Below, in pieces: positions 46,946 to 55,496 of a stretch of 64,000 nt of DNA (the first letter of the stretch is position 1; each line of letters begins with the position of its first letter). The notes under the pieces were generated by a model. That model saw nothing but the letters and a program-made list of their open reading frames with translations. It searched no databases and was not told the DNA's origin. The position numbers and the translations under genes were made by a program. The DNA comes from an uncultured Parafilimonas sp. (GTDB lineage Bacteria > Bacteroidota > Bacteroidia > Chitinophagales > Chitinophagaceae): assembly GCA_937892395.1 (NCBI GenBank), contig CALAGJ010000111.1:1-64000 (forward strand), written 5' to 3'.

Positions 46946-47174
46946 AACATTACAGTTTTGTTTTTTTTAAAGAAGAGAAACATTAGCAACTTTATAATAT
47001 AAACCTTAGCAATCGTTTTACCGGTGGCTTTGGTATGGCTGCCGGTAGCGATAAAGATATTTGCCAGATTTGAATAAAACTAATTTTAGGCTGATTTTTT
47101 TGCATTATCACCATCCGGTATATTTGTGCTGCCTGCTTATTTTTATTTATGCTGATTTATAAAACATTTAAGTT

Positions 47175-47716
47175 ATGAAGAAAACGCATTATCTGTTTGC
47201 ATCCATTCTTTACATAGTAACGGTTACCGGTGCTTACGGCCAATCCTGGAATTTTTTAGAAAAAGTGGTACAACCTAAAAGGATAGCTAATGATGTGTTT
47301 AGCCAGTCTGTTGCAATAGAGGGCGATTATACAATGATTGGCTGCTGGAGGGATAACTATGATCAAACCGGGGGTGGAATTTTCTTGAAGAAGCAGGATC
47401 GGTTTATTTATAACAAAAATCGGCAGAAGGGTTATGGACACTGATTAAAAAAATAGTGGCATCAGACAGAACCCTCTATGATGCATTTGGCTTTGATGTG
47501 GCCATGGATGGCAATTATGCTGTAATAGGTGCGCCATTTGAAGGCTTGGGCGATGTGGAAAGTGCAGGCGCTGTTTATGTATTTGAAAACAGGGATAGCG
47601 TGTTTACAGAGGTAAAAAAATTATTTGCGCCAGACCGGGAGTATCTCAATCAGTTTGGCTGGAAGCCGGATATATCGGGTGATTGGATATTGGTAGGAGT
47701 ATCCTTAGAAAGGTGA
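47175..47716 (+). pseudogene. FG-GAP repeat protein, frameshifted and truncated
   Basis: A signal peptide (MKKTHYLFASILYIVTVTGAYG) leads into FG-GAP-like repeats (SVAIEGDYTMIGCWRDN). The frame ends early at 47444; one missing base in the A-run near 47430 explains it, since the other frame restores GLWTLIKKIVASDRTLYDAF and GFDVAMDGNYAVIGAPFEG. That frame stops at 47716 after another repeat (GDWILVGVSLER). Intact family members have more repeats and a longer C-terminus. FG-GAP proteins fold as surface propellers. It should be inactive as read; a sequencing error could explain the first break but not the early end. Confidence 0.8.
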
Positions 47717-47926
47717 TAACATTTTCACATACAGCTATTAGGTTATTGAAGGAAAATGTATAGACAAAGACATAATTTCTCAGCTTAAATGATAAATTAT
47801 TTATACAGAACCTATATTGTAAGCAATATCATTTCTGAAAGTTAAATATGATATAAAATATCCCAAAAAACCATGAACAACATGAACTGTTGTGAGCTGT
47901 TTAACTTTTACATTTAAATCAAACCA

Positions 47927-47934
47927 TACTTTTG
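47927..47934 (+). promoter_or_regulatory. Possible -7 element of gatB promoter
   Basis: TACTTTTG matches TAnnTTTG 5 nt before the ATG at 47940. It favours that start over the longer frame and gives a nearly leaderless mRNA. No clear -33 box. Confidence 0.4.
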
Positions 47935-47939
47935 TGCAC

Positions 47940-49376
47940 ATGAAGGCATTTGAAATTGTTATTGGCCTTGAAGTACATATACGTCTCGCTACAAAAACAA
48001 AACTTTTCAGTTCAGATAGTGCTGAATATGGTGGTATTCCAAATGGTCATACATCTGTATTGACCCTTGCACATCCAGGCACACTGCCTATGTTAAATGC
48101 ATCAGCAGTGCGTATGGCAATAAAGTTGGGTCTAGCTTGCCATTGCACCATTAATCCATTCAGCTATTTTGCACGCAAGCATTATTTTTATCCTGACTCT
48201 CCAAAAGGATTTCAAACCACCCAGCATACAGCACCAATTTGTATAGGAGGCTATCTTTCATTATCCACTGGAAAAAAAATACATATACATCATATTCATC
48301 TTGAAGAAGATGCTGCAAAAAGTTTGCATGATCAGGAACCGGGCTTCACGTGGATAGATTATAATAGGGCTGGCACTCCTTTGATGGAGTTGGTTACAGA
48401 ACCATGCATAGAGTCTGCGGATGATGCTGCTGCTTTTGTATCTGAGCTACATCGGTTGGTACAATGGATTGAAGTAAGTGATGGTAACATGGAAGAAGGA
48501 AGTTTAAAATGTGATGTAAATATTTCTGCCCGAAAAGCAGGTGATACATTACTAGGCACGAAGGTGGAAATTAAGAATGTAAATTCTATACGAAACATTC
48601 GCAAAGCAGCTTCGGTAGAAGCTGAGCGCTTGATTGGTTGTTTACAATCAGGTGAAAAAATCATACAGCAAACCAGGAGTTTTGATGCAAATACCGATAC
48701 TACATTTTCACTAAGGGAGAAAGAAGAAGCCAATGATTATCGTTATTTTCCAGAGCCTGATTTGCCGCCAATACATCTTAGCGAAGCATATATTGAATCT
48801 GTAAGGGCTTCTTTGCCGGAATTGCCGCAGGCACTCATCGAGAGATTAAAAGAGCAGTATCAATTGAATGATTATGATGCCACTCAAATAAGCTTGGATA
48901 AAAAAGCTGTTCAATATTTCGAAAAAATAAACTTATTTACAAATCAGAGCAAGCAAGCTGCCAATTGGATAAATGGTGCCATAAAACAGTATTTGAATGA
49001 CGGTGGATTTGAATTCGATGCATTCCCTATTGCTCCTGAAAAAATTGCTGACATTATTCATCTTATAGAGTCCAATACCATAAGCCATACTGCTGCTACT
49101 TCAAGATTGTTTCCGGCATTAATTAGTGAACCCTCAGCAGATGTAGAAAGCCTTGCCAACTCTCTAAATATTATACAGATTAGCGATGCCAATGAACTAA
49201 CAGAATGGGTTCAGCAGGCCATAGATAAAATGCCCGACAAAGTATTGGCATATCAGAAAGGCAAGAAGGGTTTGATAGGCTTGTTTATGGGGGAAGTAAA
49301 AAAAATAAGTGGTGGAAAAGCTGATGCACAAATAACCTTGCAATTATTAGAAGAAAAATTGAATCAAAAATTATGA
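47940..49376 (+). CDS. gatB: Aspartyl/glutamyl-tRNA(Asn/Gln) amidotransferase subunit B
   Basis: A 478-residue cytoplasmic subunit of GatCAB, which converts misacylated Glu-tRNA(Gln) or Asp-tRNA(Asn) to the amide form. The ATG at 47940 starts MKAFEIVIGLEVHIRL, the standard family beginning. KTKLFS, PGTLPMLNASAV, the HLEEDAAKSLHD phosphate/kinase motif, DYNRAGTPLMELVTEP and GTKVEIKNVNS follow, and a YqeY-like tail binds tRNA at the end. GatA and GatC are not in the window. Its stop overlaps the start of the TlpA-like gene by 4 bases. Confidence 0.96.
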   Translation: MKAFEIVIGLEVHIRLATKTKLFSSDSAEYGGIPNGHTSVLTLAHPGTLPMLNASAVRMAIKLGLACHCTINPFSYFARKHYFYPDSPKGFQTTQHTAPICIGGYLSLSTGKKIHIHHIHLEEDAAKSLHDQEPGFTWIDYNRAGTPLMELVTEPCIESADDAAAFVSELHRLVQWIEVSDGNMEEGSLKCDVNISARKAGDTLLGTKVEIKNVNSIRNIRKAASVEAERLIGCLQSGEKIIQQTRSFDANTDTTFSLREKEEANDYRYFPEPDLPPIHLSEAYIESVRASLPELPQALIERLKEQYQLNDYDATQISLDKKAVQYFEKINLFTNQSKQAANWINGAIKQYLNDGGFEFDAFPIAPEKIADIIHLIESNTISHTAATSRLFPALISEPSADVESLANSLNIIQISDANELTEWVQQAIDKMPDKVLAYQKGKKGLIGLFMGEVKKISGGKADAQITLQLLEEKLNQKL

Positions 49377-50500
49377 AACATATAATAAAATATACGCTGC
49401 TGCTATCACTTGCAGCTTGTAATAATGAAGCGGAAACATTTAATGTAAGCGGCGTAATTGGCCATGCACCTGCTAAAACTGTGGTACTGGAGCAGTTGGC
49501 ATACAACAGTCCACAACCTACCGTTATAGATTCCTCGGTAATAGATGAAAAAGGAATGTACTCACTCTCAGGAAGTAGAAAAGAAGAAGGATTGTATGTA
49601 CTGAGCCTCAATAATCAGCCTGCTGTTATTTTAATTAATGATGGTACGGATATACAGGTAAGTTTTGACATACAGCAGTTTACAAAACCAGATGTAAAAG
49701 GTTCTGCTGCCACAGAAACATTATATGATTTTATTCATACTTATTTCAAAAAGGATTCGATGCTTTCTGAGGTATATGCTGAAATAGATTTAAATATAAA
49801 ATCTGGTGTTGAAAATGATTCGTTAAACACTGCTTTACAGCAAAAGGGTTTGCAGCAAATGGGTGAATTGAATAAATTCATTAGGGATTTTATTGAAAAA
49901 AATGAAAGCCCCTCTGCTATATGTTTTGCTCTGGATAAAGCTCGGCAGTCTATGAGTGTAAATGAATTGGATGCATTGGTACAAAAAGCCGCAGACAGAT
50001 ATAAAAACCATAGCGGAATTGTATTTTTTAAAAATGCCATTGCGCAGCAAAAACAAGCTGAAAGCAGTGCAGGCAGCAATGATTTGCTCAATCAACCGGC
50101 TCCAGATCTTACTATGAATACGCCTGATGGCAAACCCTTAAGCATAAGTAGTTTTAAGGGAAAATATGTATTGGTTGATTTTTGGGCAAGCTGGTGTGGG
50201 CCATGCAGACAAGAAAATCCAAATGTGGTAAATGCTTACAAAAAGTACCACAGTGCTCAATTTGAGATTTTGGGTATTTCCTTAGATGAATCAGATGGCG
50301 TATGGAAGCAGGCTATAGCAAAGGATCAATTGACCTGGCCACAAATGAGTGATTTAAAAAAATGGAAGAGTGCAGCTATTGATGCATATCATTTGGATGG
50401 AATACCATTTAATGTGCTCATTAATCCGGAAGGAAAAATCATTGCACAAAATCTGCGGGGTGCTGCATTGGATGCAACCTTGCAGAAGTATCTGAAATAA
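49373..50500 (+). CDS. TlpA-like thiol-disulfide oxidoreductase lipoprotein with DUF4369 domain
   Basis: A 375-residue exported lipoprotein (lipobox LSLAAC, Cys at 16). An N-terminal DUF4369 domain (residues about 25-120; FNVSGVIGHAPAKTVVLEQL) and a helical middle precede a thioredoxin fold with ASWCGPCRQENPN. Its active-site cysteines are at about 275 and 278. Such proteins reduce or shuffle disulfides at the cell envelope in Bacteroidota. The overlap with gatB suggests cotranscription, not a shared function. Confidence 0.9.
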   Translation: MKHIIKYTLLLSLAACNNEAETFNVSGVIGHAPAKTVVLEQLAYNSPQPTVIDSSVIDEKGMYSLSGSRKEEGLYVLSLNNQPAVILINDGTDIQVSFDIQQFTKPDVKGSAATETLYDFIHTYFKKDSMLSEVYAEIDLNIKSGVENDSLNTALQQKGLQQMGELNKFIRDFIEKNESPSAICFALDKARQSMSVNELDALVQKAADRYKNHSGIVFFKNAIAQQKQAESSAGSNDLLNQPAPDLTMNTPDGKPLSISSFKGKYVLVDFWASWCGPCRQENPNVVNAYKKYHSAQFEILGISLDESDGVWKQAIAKDQLTWPQMSDLKKWKSAAIDAYHLDGIPFNVLINPEGKIIAQNLRGAALDATLQKYLK

Positions 50501-50662
50501 AGAGTTTTTTCACATGGTGTGCTAAAGTAAGAATTGGTTCAGTTCTTGCTCTTTTAATGAATACGATTATATGTAGTTTTCTTTTTTAAAAAATTAACTC
50601 ACTATCTAAAAATAAAATTTCAATTTGTGAGTTATTAGATTGTATTGATTAAATCCATAATT

Positions 50663-51547
50663 ATGAAAAAGCATCAGTTGATACTTTCTGTTTGTTTTGT
50701 TGTTTTATTTTCTTCTTGTATCAAAGAATTAATTGAAGAAGAATTGAAGCCTACCATTGAAGACAATATACGATTTCAAAGAGAAAATTCCTTATTTGGT
50801 TTTGATGTGAATACATCAGACTGTAGAGTAGATCAATCCATAGAGAATACTGTTGACAGTTCTTTTTTTACCTATTATATGGCTGGCGGCCTCAAGCAGG
50901 TTTTAGTAGGAAAAGAAGGAAGCAAAGTAGAGTATGCATATGATATAGATGGAAGGCTGCAGGTGGTACTCAGCTATGATGATGAGTCAAACGTAAAAAA
51001 AATGGAATTCTTTTATACTACTGATAAAAAACGTATGCGCAGAGTACTCATTTCTTCTTTTGGCTCCACATCTGGTGGAGGAATTGATACCATTTATGCC
51101 GAGTATCCTCTTAATACAAATAAGTTTATCCTATACTCTACAAAAATTAAAGAAGGAAAGAACAATGCAACTTCTGTATGTTATTTTGATGCAGATGGAA
51201 ATATCAAAACAATTGAAAGAGGATTCAGAGATCCTGATACAAAAATTGTAGATGTGCGTACCACAGAAACATTTGAATACAATACTGCTATCATTAATCC
51301 ATATTTTAATAATGTACATGCAGACTATCTTGCACTAATGGCTACAATGCCCACAGGAGATGAAACCAATAATGCCAACTATTTTTTATCAAGAAATGTA
51401 GCTGTATCGCATACCACGTCTGCTTCTTCAAGTGTTTTCAATTTATCGAATGAAGTACTAAATGCAGATGGCACTGCTGAACAGTTGGTATATGAAGATG
51501 AACTGAATCAGGAATTGATGCTTGATTTCGTACTTAGTTGCAGATAA
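50663..51547 (+). CDS. Hypothetical lipoprotein
   Basis: A 294-residue protein with a lipoprotein signal (LSVCFVVLFSSC, Cys near 17 from the ATG at 50663; the frame opens at 50645). The rest is beta-rich with YD-repeat-like or DUF4595-like segments (VEYAYDIDGRLQVVLSYDDESN, TSVCYFDADGNIKTI, TFEYNTAIINPYF). I do not recognise a defined family. It lies 160 bp after the TlpA-like gene on the same strand. A decayed spacer follows. Confidence 0.75.
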   Translation: MKKHQLILSVCFVVLFSSCIKELIEEELKPTIEDNIRFQRENSLFGFDVNTSDCRVDQSIENTVDSSFFTYYMAGGLKQVLVGKEGSKVEYAYDIDGRLQVVLSYDDESNVKKMEFFYTTDKKRMRRVLISSFGSTSGGGIDTIYAEYPLNTNKFILYSTKIKEGKNNATSVCYFDADGNIKTIERGFRDPDTKIVDVRTTETFEYNTAIINPYFNNVHADYLALMATMPTGDETNNANYFLSRNVAVSHTTSASSSVFNLSNEVLNADGTAEQLVYEDELNQELMLDFVLSCR

Positions 51548-51631
51548 ATTGATTATAATCCACAAGTCTTTTATTCTTTTATAACTGAAAGGATCCTTTT
51601 TAACTTATCAATATGATAACTGCTATGAATA

Positions 51632-52250
51632 TTACCGAATGGTAATATCCATGTAGTGCTCGGCGTCTTTATATTGCGAATTTTTTACATTTTGTTTCCT
51701 TTGTATCTGCTTCAAAGCGTATCCAATATTTACCAATGCGCCATTTTCTCCATATTGGAAATAAATCGGACAATCAATTTTAGATATATCGGTACCCTCA
51801 GTGCAATTAATATCATCTGGGTGAGGCATTTTGGGTAAATTATTGGAGTTTAATGGAAGATACAGATTTGGGAACTGGTCTTTCCATTGATTTACTTTTT
51901 GAGTTAAAGATTCGGAAATTATTTTATTGTGAATTGCATCAAAATATCCTTCAAATAGATATAAGGTTTGCGAAATGATGTAAAATTTGTATCTATCTCA
52001 TATCAGGAATTTTTCAATTGCAAATAACTGATTTTCTTTAAAAGATTTCATTGGCGTAGAAATGGCATTTATAAATTTAATTTTTCCCTTATTTGAATGA
52101 GCCAATGACAGAGCAAGACTTCCACCTTCACTTGGCCCATGTATTCCAATCTTAGTAATATCAACAAAATTTTGTGATAGCTACCTGTTGCATTTAATAC
52201 TTGAACTTATATTTTGTAAAATATTGTAAGCATTAGCGTATGACAACTTA
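51632..52250 (-). pseudogene. Alpha/beta hydrolase remnant with in-frame stops
   Basis: One - strand frame reads SYANAYNILQNIS, a TAG stop, DITKIGIHGPSEGGSLALSL (with a GxSxGG nucleophile elbow), a TGA stop at 51998-52000, LYLFEGYFDAIHNKII and finally CPIYFQYGENGALVNI and KDAEHYMDI (the catalytic His region). This is the lid and C-terminal part of an alpha/beta hydrolase or acyl-peptidase-like enzyme. At least two nonsense codons interrupt it and no start is found, so it is a pseudogene. Its original role is unknown. Confidence 0.75.
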
Positions 52251-52840
52251 ATATACTAACCCTTACATTTGTATGATTTACAAAAAGACAAGCGTTTCTT
52301 TGTTATAGAGTTAATCTTTGAGACAGAATAAGTAAATCTTTATGCCGTTTTACATGAAAGCATTCCCAATTTACACTTTAGGAAGTCAAATAGAAATCTG
52401 TTTTGTGTAAAATAAATGGTGAATACTTTTTTTGCGGTGATACAATTAATTCTGAATCTTATGAGTTATTTTCAATTTCCACAGTTGGTGTCAAAATATT
52501 GGTAGAAAGAGACAAGTTTTTTTAAGTTCCTATTGGAATACAATAAGGGTTGTCAATGGCAAATGTCTATATCCGGATTTCTATTCAGGCAATTTTTGCG
52601 TACCTAATTTGAAATTGCATTGAGCGTAGAGATTGGAGCCATGATTGATTTATTTTAAAACCATTCTGAACTCAAATTATATTTTCGATAGTTTCCCATA
52701 TGGAGTCTTACTCGATTTAAATGCTTATGGTTTTACCGATAGGTGTATTCTAGTATGAACACAAAAAACATAACGCCTCGAATAAGAATTAACCAGAAAA
52801 ATGAATATGTGCAGAATTTGTAAAATTTTTTGACTCTAAT
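52251..52840. other. Degenerate spacer without recognisable gene
   Basis: Low-complexity AT-rich DNA. A short + strand open stretch around 52409-52523 (NGEYFFCGDTINSESYELF) looks more like protein than random sequence, but I cannot place it in a family. Probably a decayed gene. Confidence 0.4.
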
Positions 52841-52841
52841 A

Positions 52842-52871
52842 AAAAAAGGCTGCCCTTTTAAGACAGCCTCT
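52842..52871 (-). terminator. Intrinsic terminator of the second PPC-repeat gene
   Basis: On the - strand AGGCTGTC and GGGCAGCCT pair across a short A-rich loop, followed by a run of seven T. It lies 25 bp after the stop. Confidence 0.88.
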
Positions 52872-52895
52872 ATTGATGATAGTAAATTCCTACAC

Positions 52896-55301
52896 TTACC
52901 TCGTTACAATAATTTTTGTATTACTTACCATACCAGCTGCATTAATCACTTGCAGGGTATATATTCCTACACTTAGCTTGCTTACATCCACCATCCGGTT
53001 GTTTAATGCAGATGAAGGCACTTGTGAAGCAGACCATACCCATTTGCCGTAGGCATCCAAAAGCATTGCTGACAATTGTTCTTCCTTTGCTCCTTTGAGT
53101 ACAATTCGAAAAACATTTACAGCAGGATTTGGAAATGCTGAAATGCTGATGTTACTTGACTTTGCCACAGCCATATCTGTGCTACTACCATAATTATTTG
53201 CTGCTATAGCCAATGAACTTGTGGTAGTAAACTGATCAATAGCAGAGAAAGCACTTAATACATAGTTCGTGAATGTATCCACGCCAACACCTACTGCTAC
53301 ACGCCATTGGTAAGTAGTAGCAGCAAGCAGTCCTGAAATGCGCAAACTATCCTTATTGCCCAATACTATTTTTTGAGACCAAGGTGTAGTACCGAGTTTG
53401 CGCCATTGTACTACATAGCCATTTGCACAACTCACACTGTTATACCTAACTGTAGCTGCTGTAGATTTGATATTTGTTTCTGATGTAGTTGTGGTGGCCG
53501 GTGGCAATAAGCTTTTTGTATTGCTTGTACCAAAAGCCGTACCTGTAGCTCCATCACCAAAGGCGGTGGCATAGTAAATACCCGGAGGTAGGTTACTGGC
53601 AGTAAATCCTGAGGTAAGGTTAGTCGTATAGGTTGCATATAAAGCTCCAAAGCGATACAATTTTACTGTATAAGGTGCACTGCTTCCACCACCTGTCATT
53701 TGAAGTTGTCCATTTGAACATCCATTGCTTGTAGCTGTGGTGATGGTGATATTTGCAATATTTACTTGCGTAAAAGTATTGCTGATACTATATGAGCTAA
53801 AATCAGTAAAATTGCCAGTGTAATAAGTAAATACCTTAACATAATAATACCCTTGTGTAAGCGATGTTAGATTGATGTTTCCACTGGTACTATAGAAATA
53901 ATTGGAATAGATTGGAGCAAGAGCTGTGTCTTTATACACTTGCATCCATGTAGGAGGGGCAGATCCTATTTTTAATCGATTCTCCTGATTAAAATTAATT
54001 GTCATATTACCACTACCGGTATAGTTAATTTTGAAAATATCTACATTATCTCTTGACCCAGAACCATAAAAACTTATATGACCGGTTACAGAACCATTAG
54101 CAGGTATTGTTTTAGCTTGGCTGTACAATTCGTTGGGCTCAGCATCCCCAGCATTCGTATAAAAAGTACATGTATTTGAGAGTGTATAGGGGGCCCATTC
54201 AGAGGTATAATAAGTTCTAACCCTCACGTAGTAAGCACCTTGCTTCAATCCATCAATATCCACCACAGTACCATTACCCGTGGTATAGCTACCAGTTATA
54301 TAGGTAGAACCATCCGTATCAAATAATTCTGCCCACACATTTTGACCATTGCCTGATGCCATATTTAATTGCAATCTACCATCTGCTGTTGTTGTTATTT
54401 TATACCAATCTTCCCCATCCTTTTGATTGTTATAGTAATAATTTACATGCCCCTGCTTGCTTCCATTTAAAGGAAGCGTGAGTGCCTGAGCTGCCGTACT
54501 ATTTGGTTCTACATCATTTGATTCTGTGGCATAAAAAACGCTATCAGACAATGTGTAGGGGGCCCATTCAGAGCCATAATAAGTTCTGACCCGCACATAG
54601 TATGTTCCTGCTGATAGGGCATCTTTATTGACTACAAATGAAGTACCTGTTGTATAACTGCCTGCTAAAAGTGTTACCCCATCATTATCAAATAATTCTG
54701 CCCATACATTCTGACCATTTCCAGATGTCATAGTAAGGCGAATTCTGCCATCTGATGTTGTTGTTATTTTATACCAATCTGCACTATCTTTTTGGGTATT
54801 GTAATAATAGTTTATATGGCCAGTTTTTGTGGCATTGACAGGTAATACTTTAGCTTGTGCTTTTGTTCCGTTTTGCTCCACATCATTTGCCTGTGTTGGT
54901 GAAGTGAGTGTATTAGAAATAGAATAGGCTCCTGTTTCTGTACCATAATATCCATTTACTCTGATATAATATGTACCCGCTGCAAGCCCATCTTTATTTA
55001 AGGTAAAAGTTGCAGTTGAGTAGGTTGAATTGAGCAGCGTAGTGCCATCATTATCAAAAAGATAAATCCACACATTTTGACCTGCTGGAGGTGTAAGTGA
55101 AATGCTAATTTTACCATCATTTGTGGTGATTAGCTTCCACCAATCTTGATCACCGGCAGGGCTTAACGATCCATTATCGCTGCCATTCAACATTAGAGTA
55201 TTTGCCGAATTTCGGTCATTGTTCGGTTCGGATTCTGCAAAGGCATATTGCCCGCATATCAAAACAGAAACAAAAAATAAGAGTAGGAATTTCTGTTGCA
55301 T
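52896..55301 (-). CDS. PPC-repeat surface protein with fibronectin III-like and T9SS type A domains (paralogue)
   Basis: An 801-residue secreted protein (signal MQQKFLLLFFVSVLICG, cleavage near FAES). Four PPC-type repeats of about 120 residues carry the EPN, DWYKITT, WAELFDNDG and GTYYVRVR strand signatures. A SprB-like stretch (TSNGCSNGQLQMTGGGS), a fibronectin III-like domain (LLAATTYQWRVA) and a type A sorting domain (FPNPAVNVF) complete it. The order is the same as in the protein at 35300-38449, which has about six repeats, so both derive from a common ancestor. No catalytic domain is visible. The gene is divergent from a TPR histidine kinase, with a 21-bp palindromic site in between. 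Confidence 0.9.
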   Translation of the reverse strand: MQQKFLLLFFVSVLICGQYAFAESEPNNDRNSANTLMLNGSDNGSLSPAGDQDWWKLITTNDGKISISLTPPAGQNVWIYLFDNDGTTLLNSTYSTATFTLNKDGLAAGTYYIRVNGYYGTETGAYSISNTLTSPTQANDVEQNGTKAQAKVLPVNATKTGHINYYYNTQKDSADWYKITTTSDGRIRLTMTSGNGQNVWAELFDNDGVTLLAGSYTTGTSFVVNKDALSAGTYYVRVRTYYGSEWAPYTLSDSVFYATESNDVEPNSTAAQALTLPLNGSKQGHVNYYYNNQKDGEDWYKITTTADGRLQLNMASGNGQNVWAELFDTDGSTYITGSYTTGNGTVVDIDGLKQGAYYVRVRTYYTSEWAPYTLSNTCTFYTNAGDAEPNELYSQAKTIPANGSVTGHISFYGSGSRDNVDIFKINYTGSGNMTINFNQENRLKIGSAPPTWMQVYKDTALAPIYSNYFYSTSGNINLTSLTQGYYYVKVFTYYTGNFTDFSSYSISNTFTQVNIANITITTATSNGCSNGQLQMTGGGSSAPYTVKLYRFGALYATYTTNLTSGFTASNLPPGIYYATAFGDGATGTAFGTSNTKSLLPPATTTTSETNIKSTAATVRYNSVSCANGYVVQWRKLGTTPWSQKIVLGNKDSLRISGLLAATTYQWRVAVGVGVDTFTNYVLSAFSAIDQFTTTSSLAIAANNYGSSTDMAVAKSSNISISAFPNPAVNVFRIVLKGAKEEQLSAMLLDAYGKWVWSASQVPSSALNNRMVDVSKLSVGIYTLQVINAAGMVSNTKIIVTR

Positions 55302-55320
55302 AATAAATAATTTTATACTG

Positions 55321-55328
55321 CAAAAGGA
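55321..55328 (-). promoter_or_regulatory. -7-like element of the second PPC-repeat gene
   Basis: TCCTTTTG on the - strand (one mismatch to TAnnTTTG), 19 nt before the ATG. It is 25 nt from its TTTG to the shared 21-bp site. Confidence 0.45.
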
Positions 55329-55349
55329 AGCCTTGTAAGAGCCTCAGGC

Positions 55350-55370
55350 AATAATCCATTTGGATAGTTT
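55350..55370 (-). promoter_or_regulatory. 21-bp palindromic operator, copy 1
   Basis: Core ATCCAAATGGAT on the - strand. The 21 bp are identical to 57488-57508. In both cases the site has the same orientation relative to the downstream gene and ends exactly 25 nt before a TTTG. The start codon follows 48 nt after the site here. Probable binding site for the neighbouring NarL/LuxR-type regulator. Confidence 0.7.
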
Positions 55371-55496
55371 TATCTCTTATCCTAAAAATGAACTTTAAAA
55401 AACTAAAACCAAAGATATCTGAGATTGTTGCTAAATTTGTGTTGGAAAGATTCGAACAGATTTTTAGCTTTTTCTTCACTAATCAGATCCCACCCA

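Noticed and set aside
47442..47456. Possible programmed frameshift or two separate small genes
   Set aside because: No slippery site with a downstream structure was seen, and the second frame also ends early; decay is simpler.
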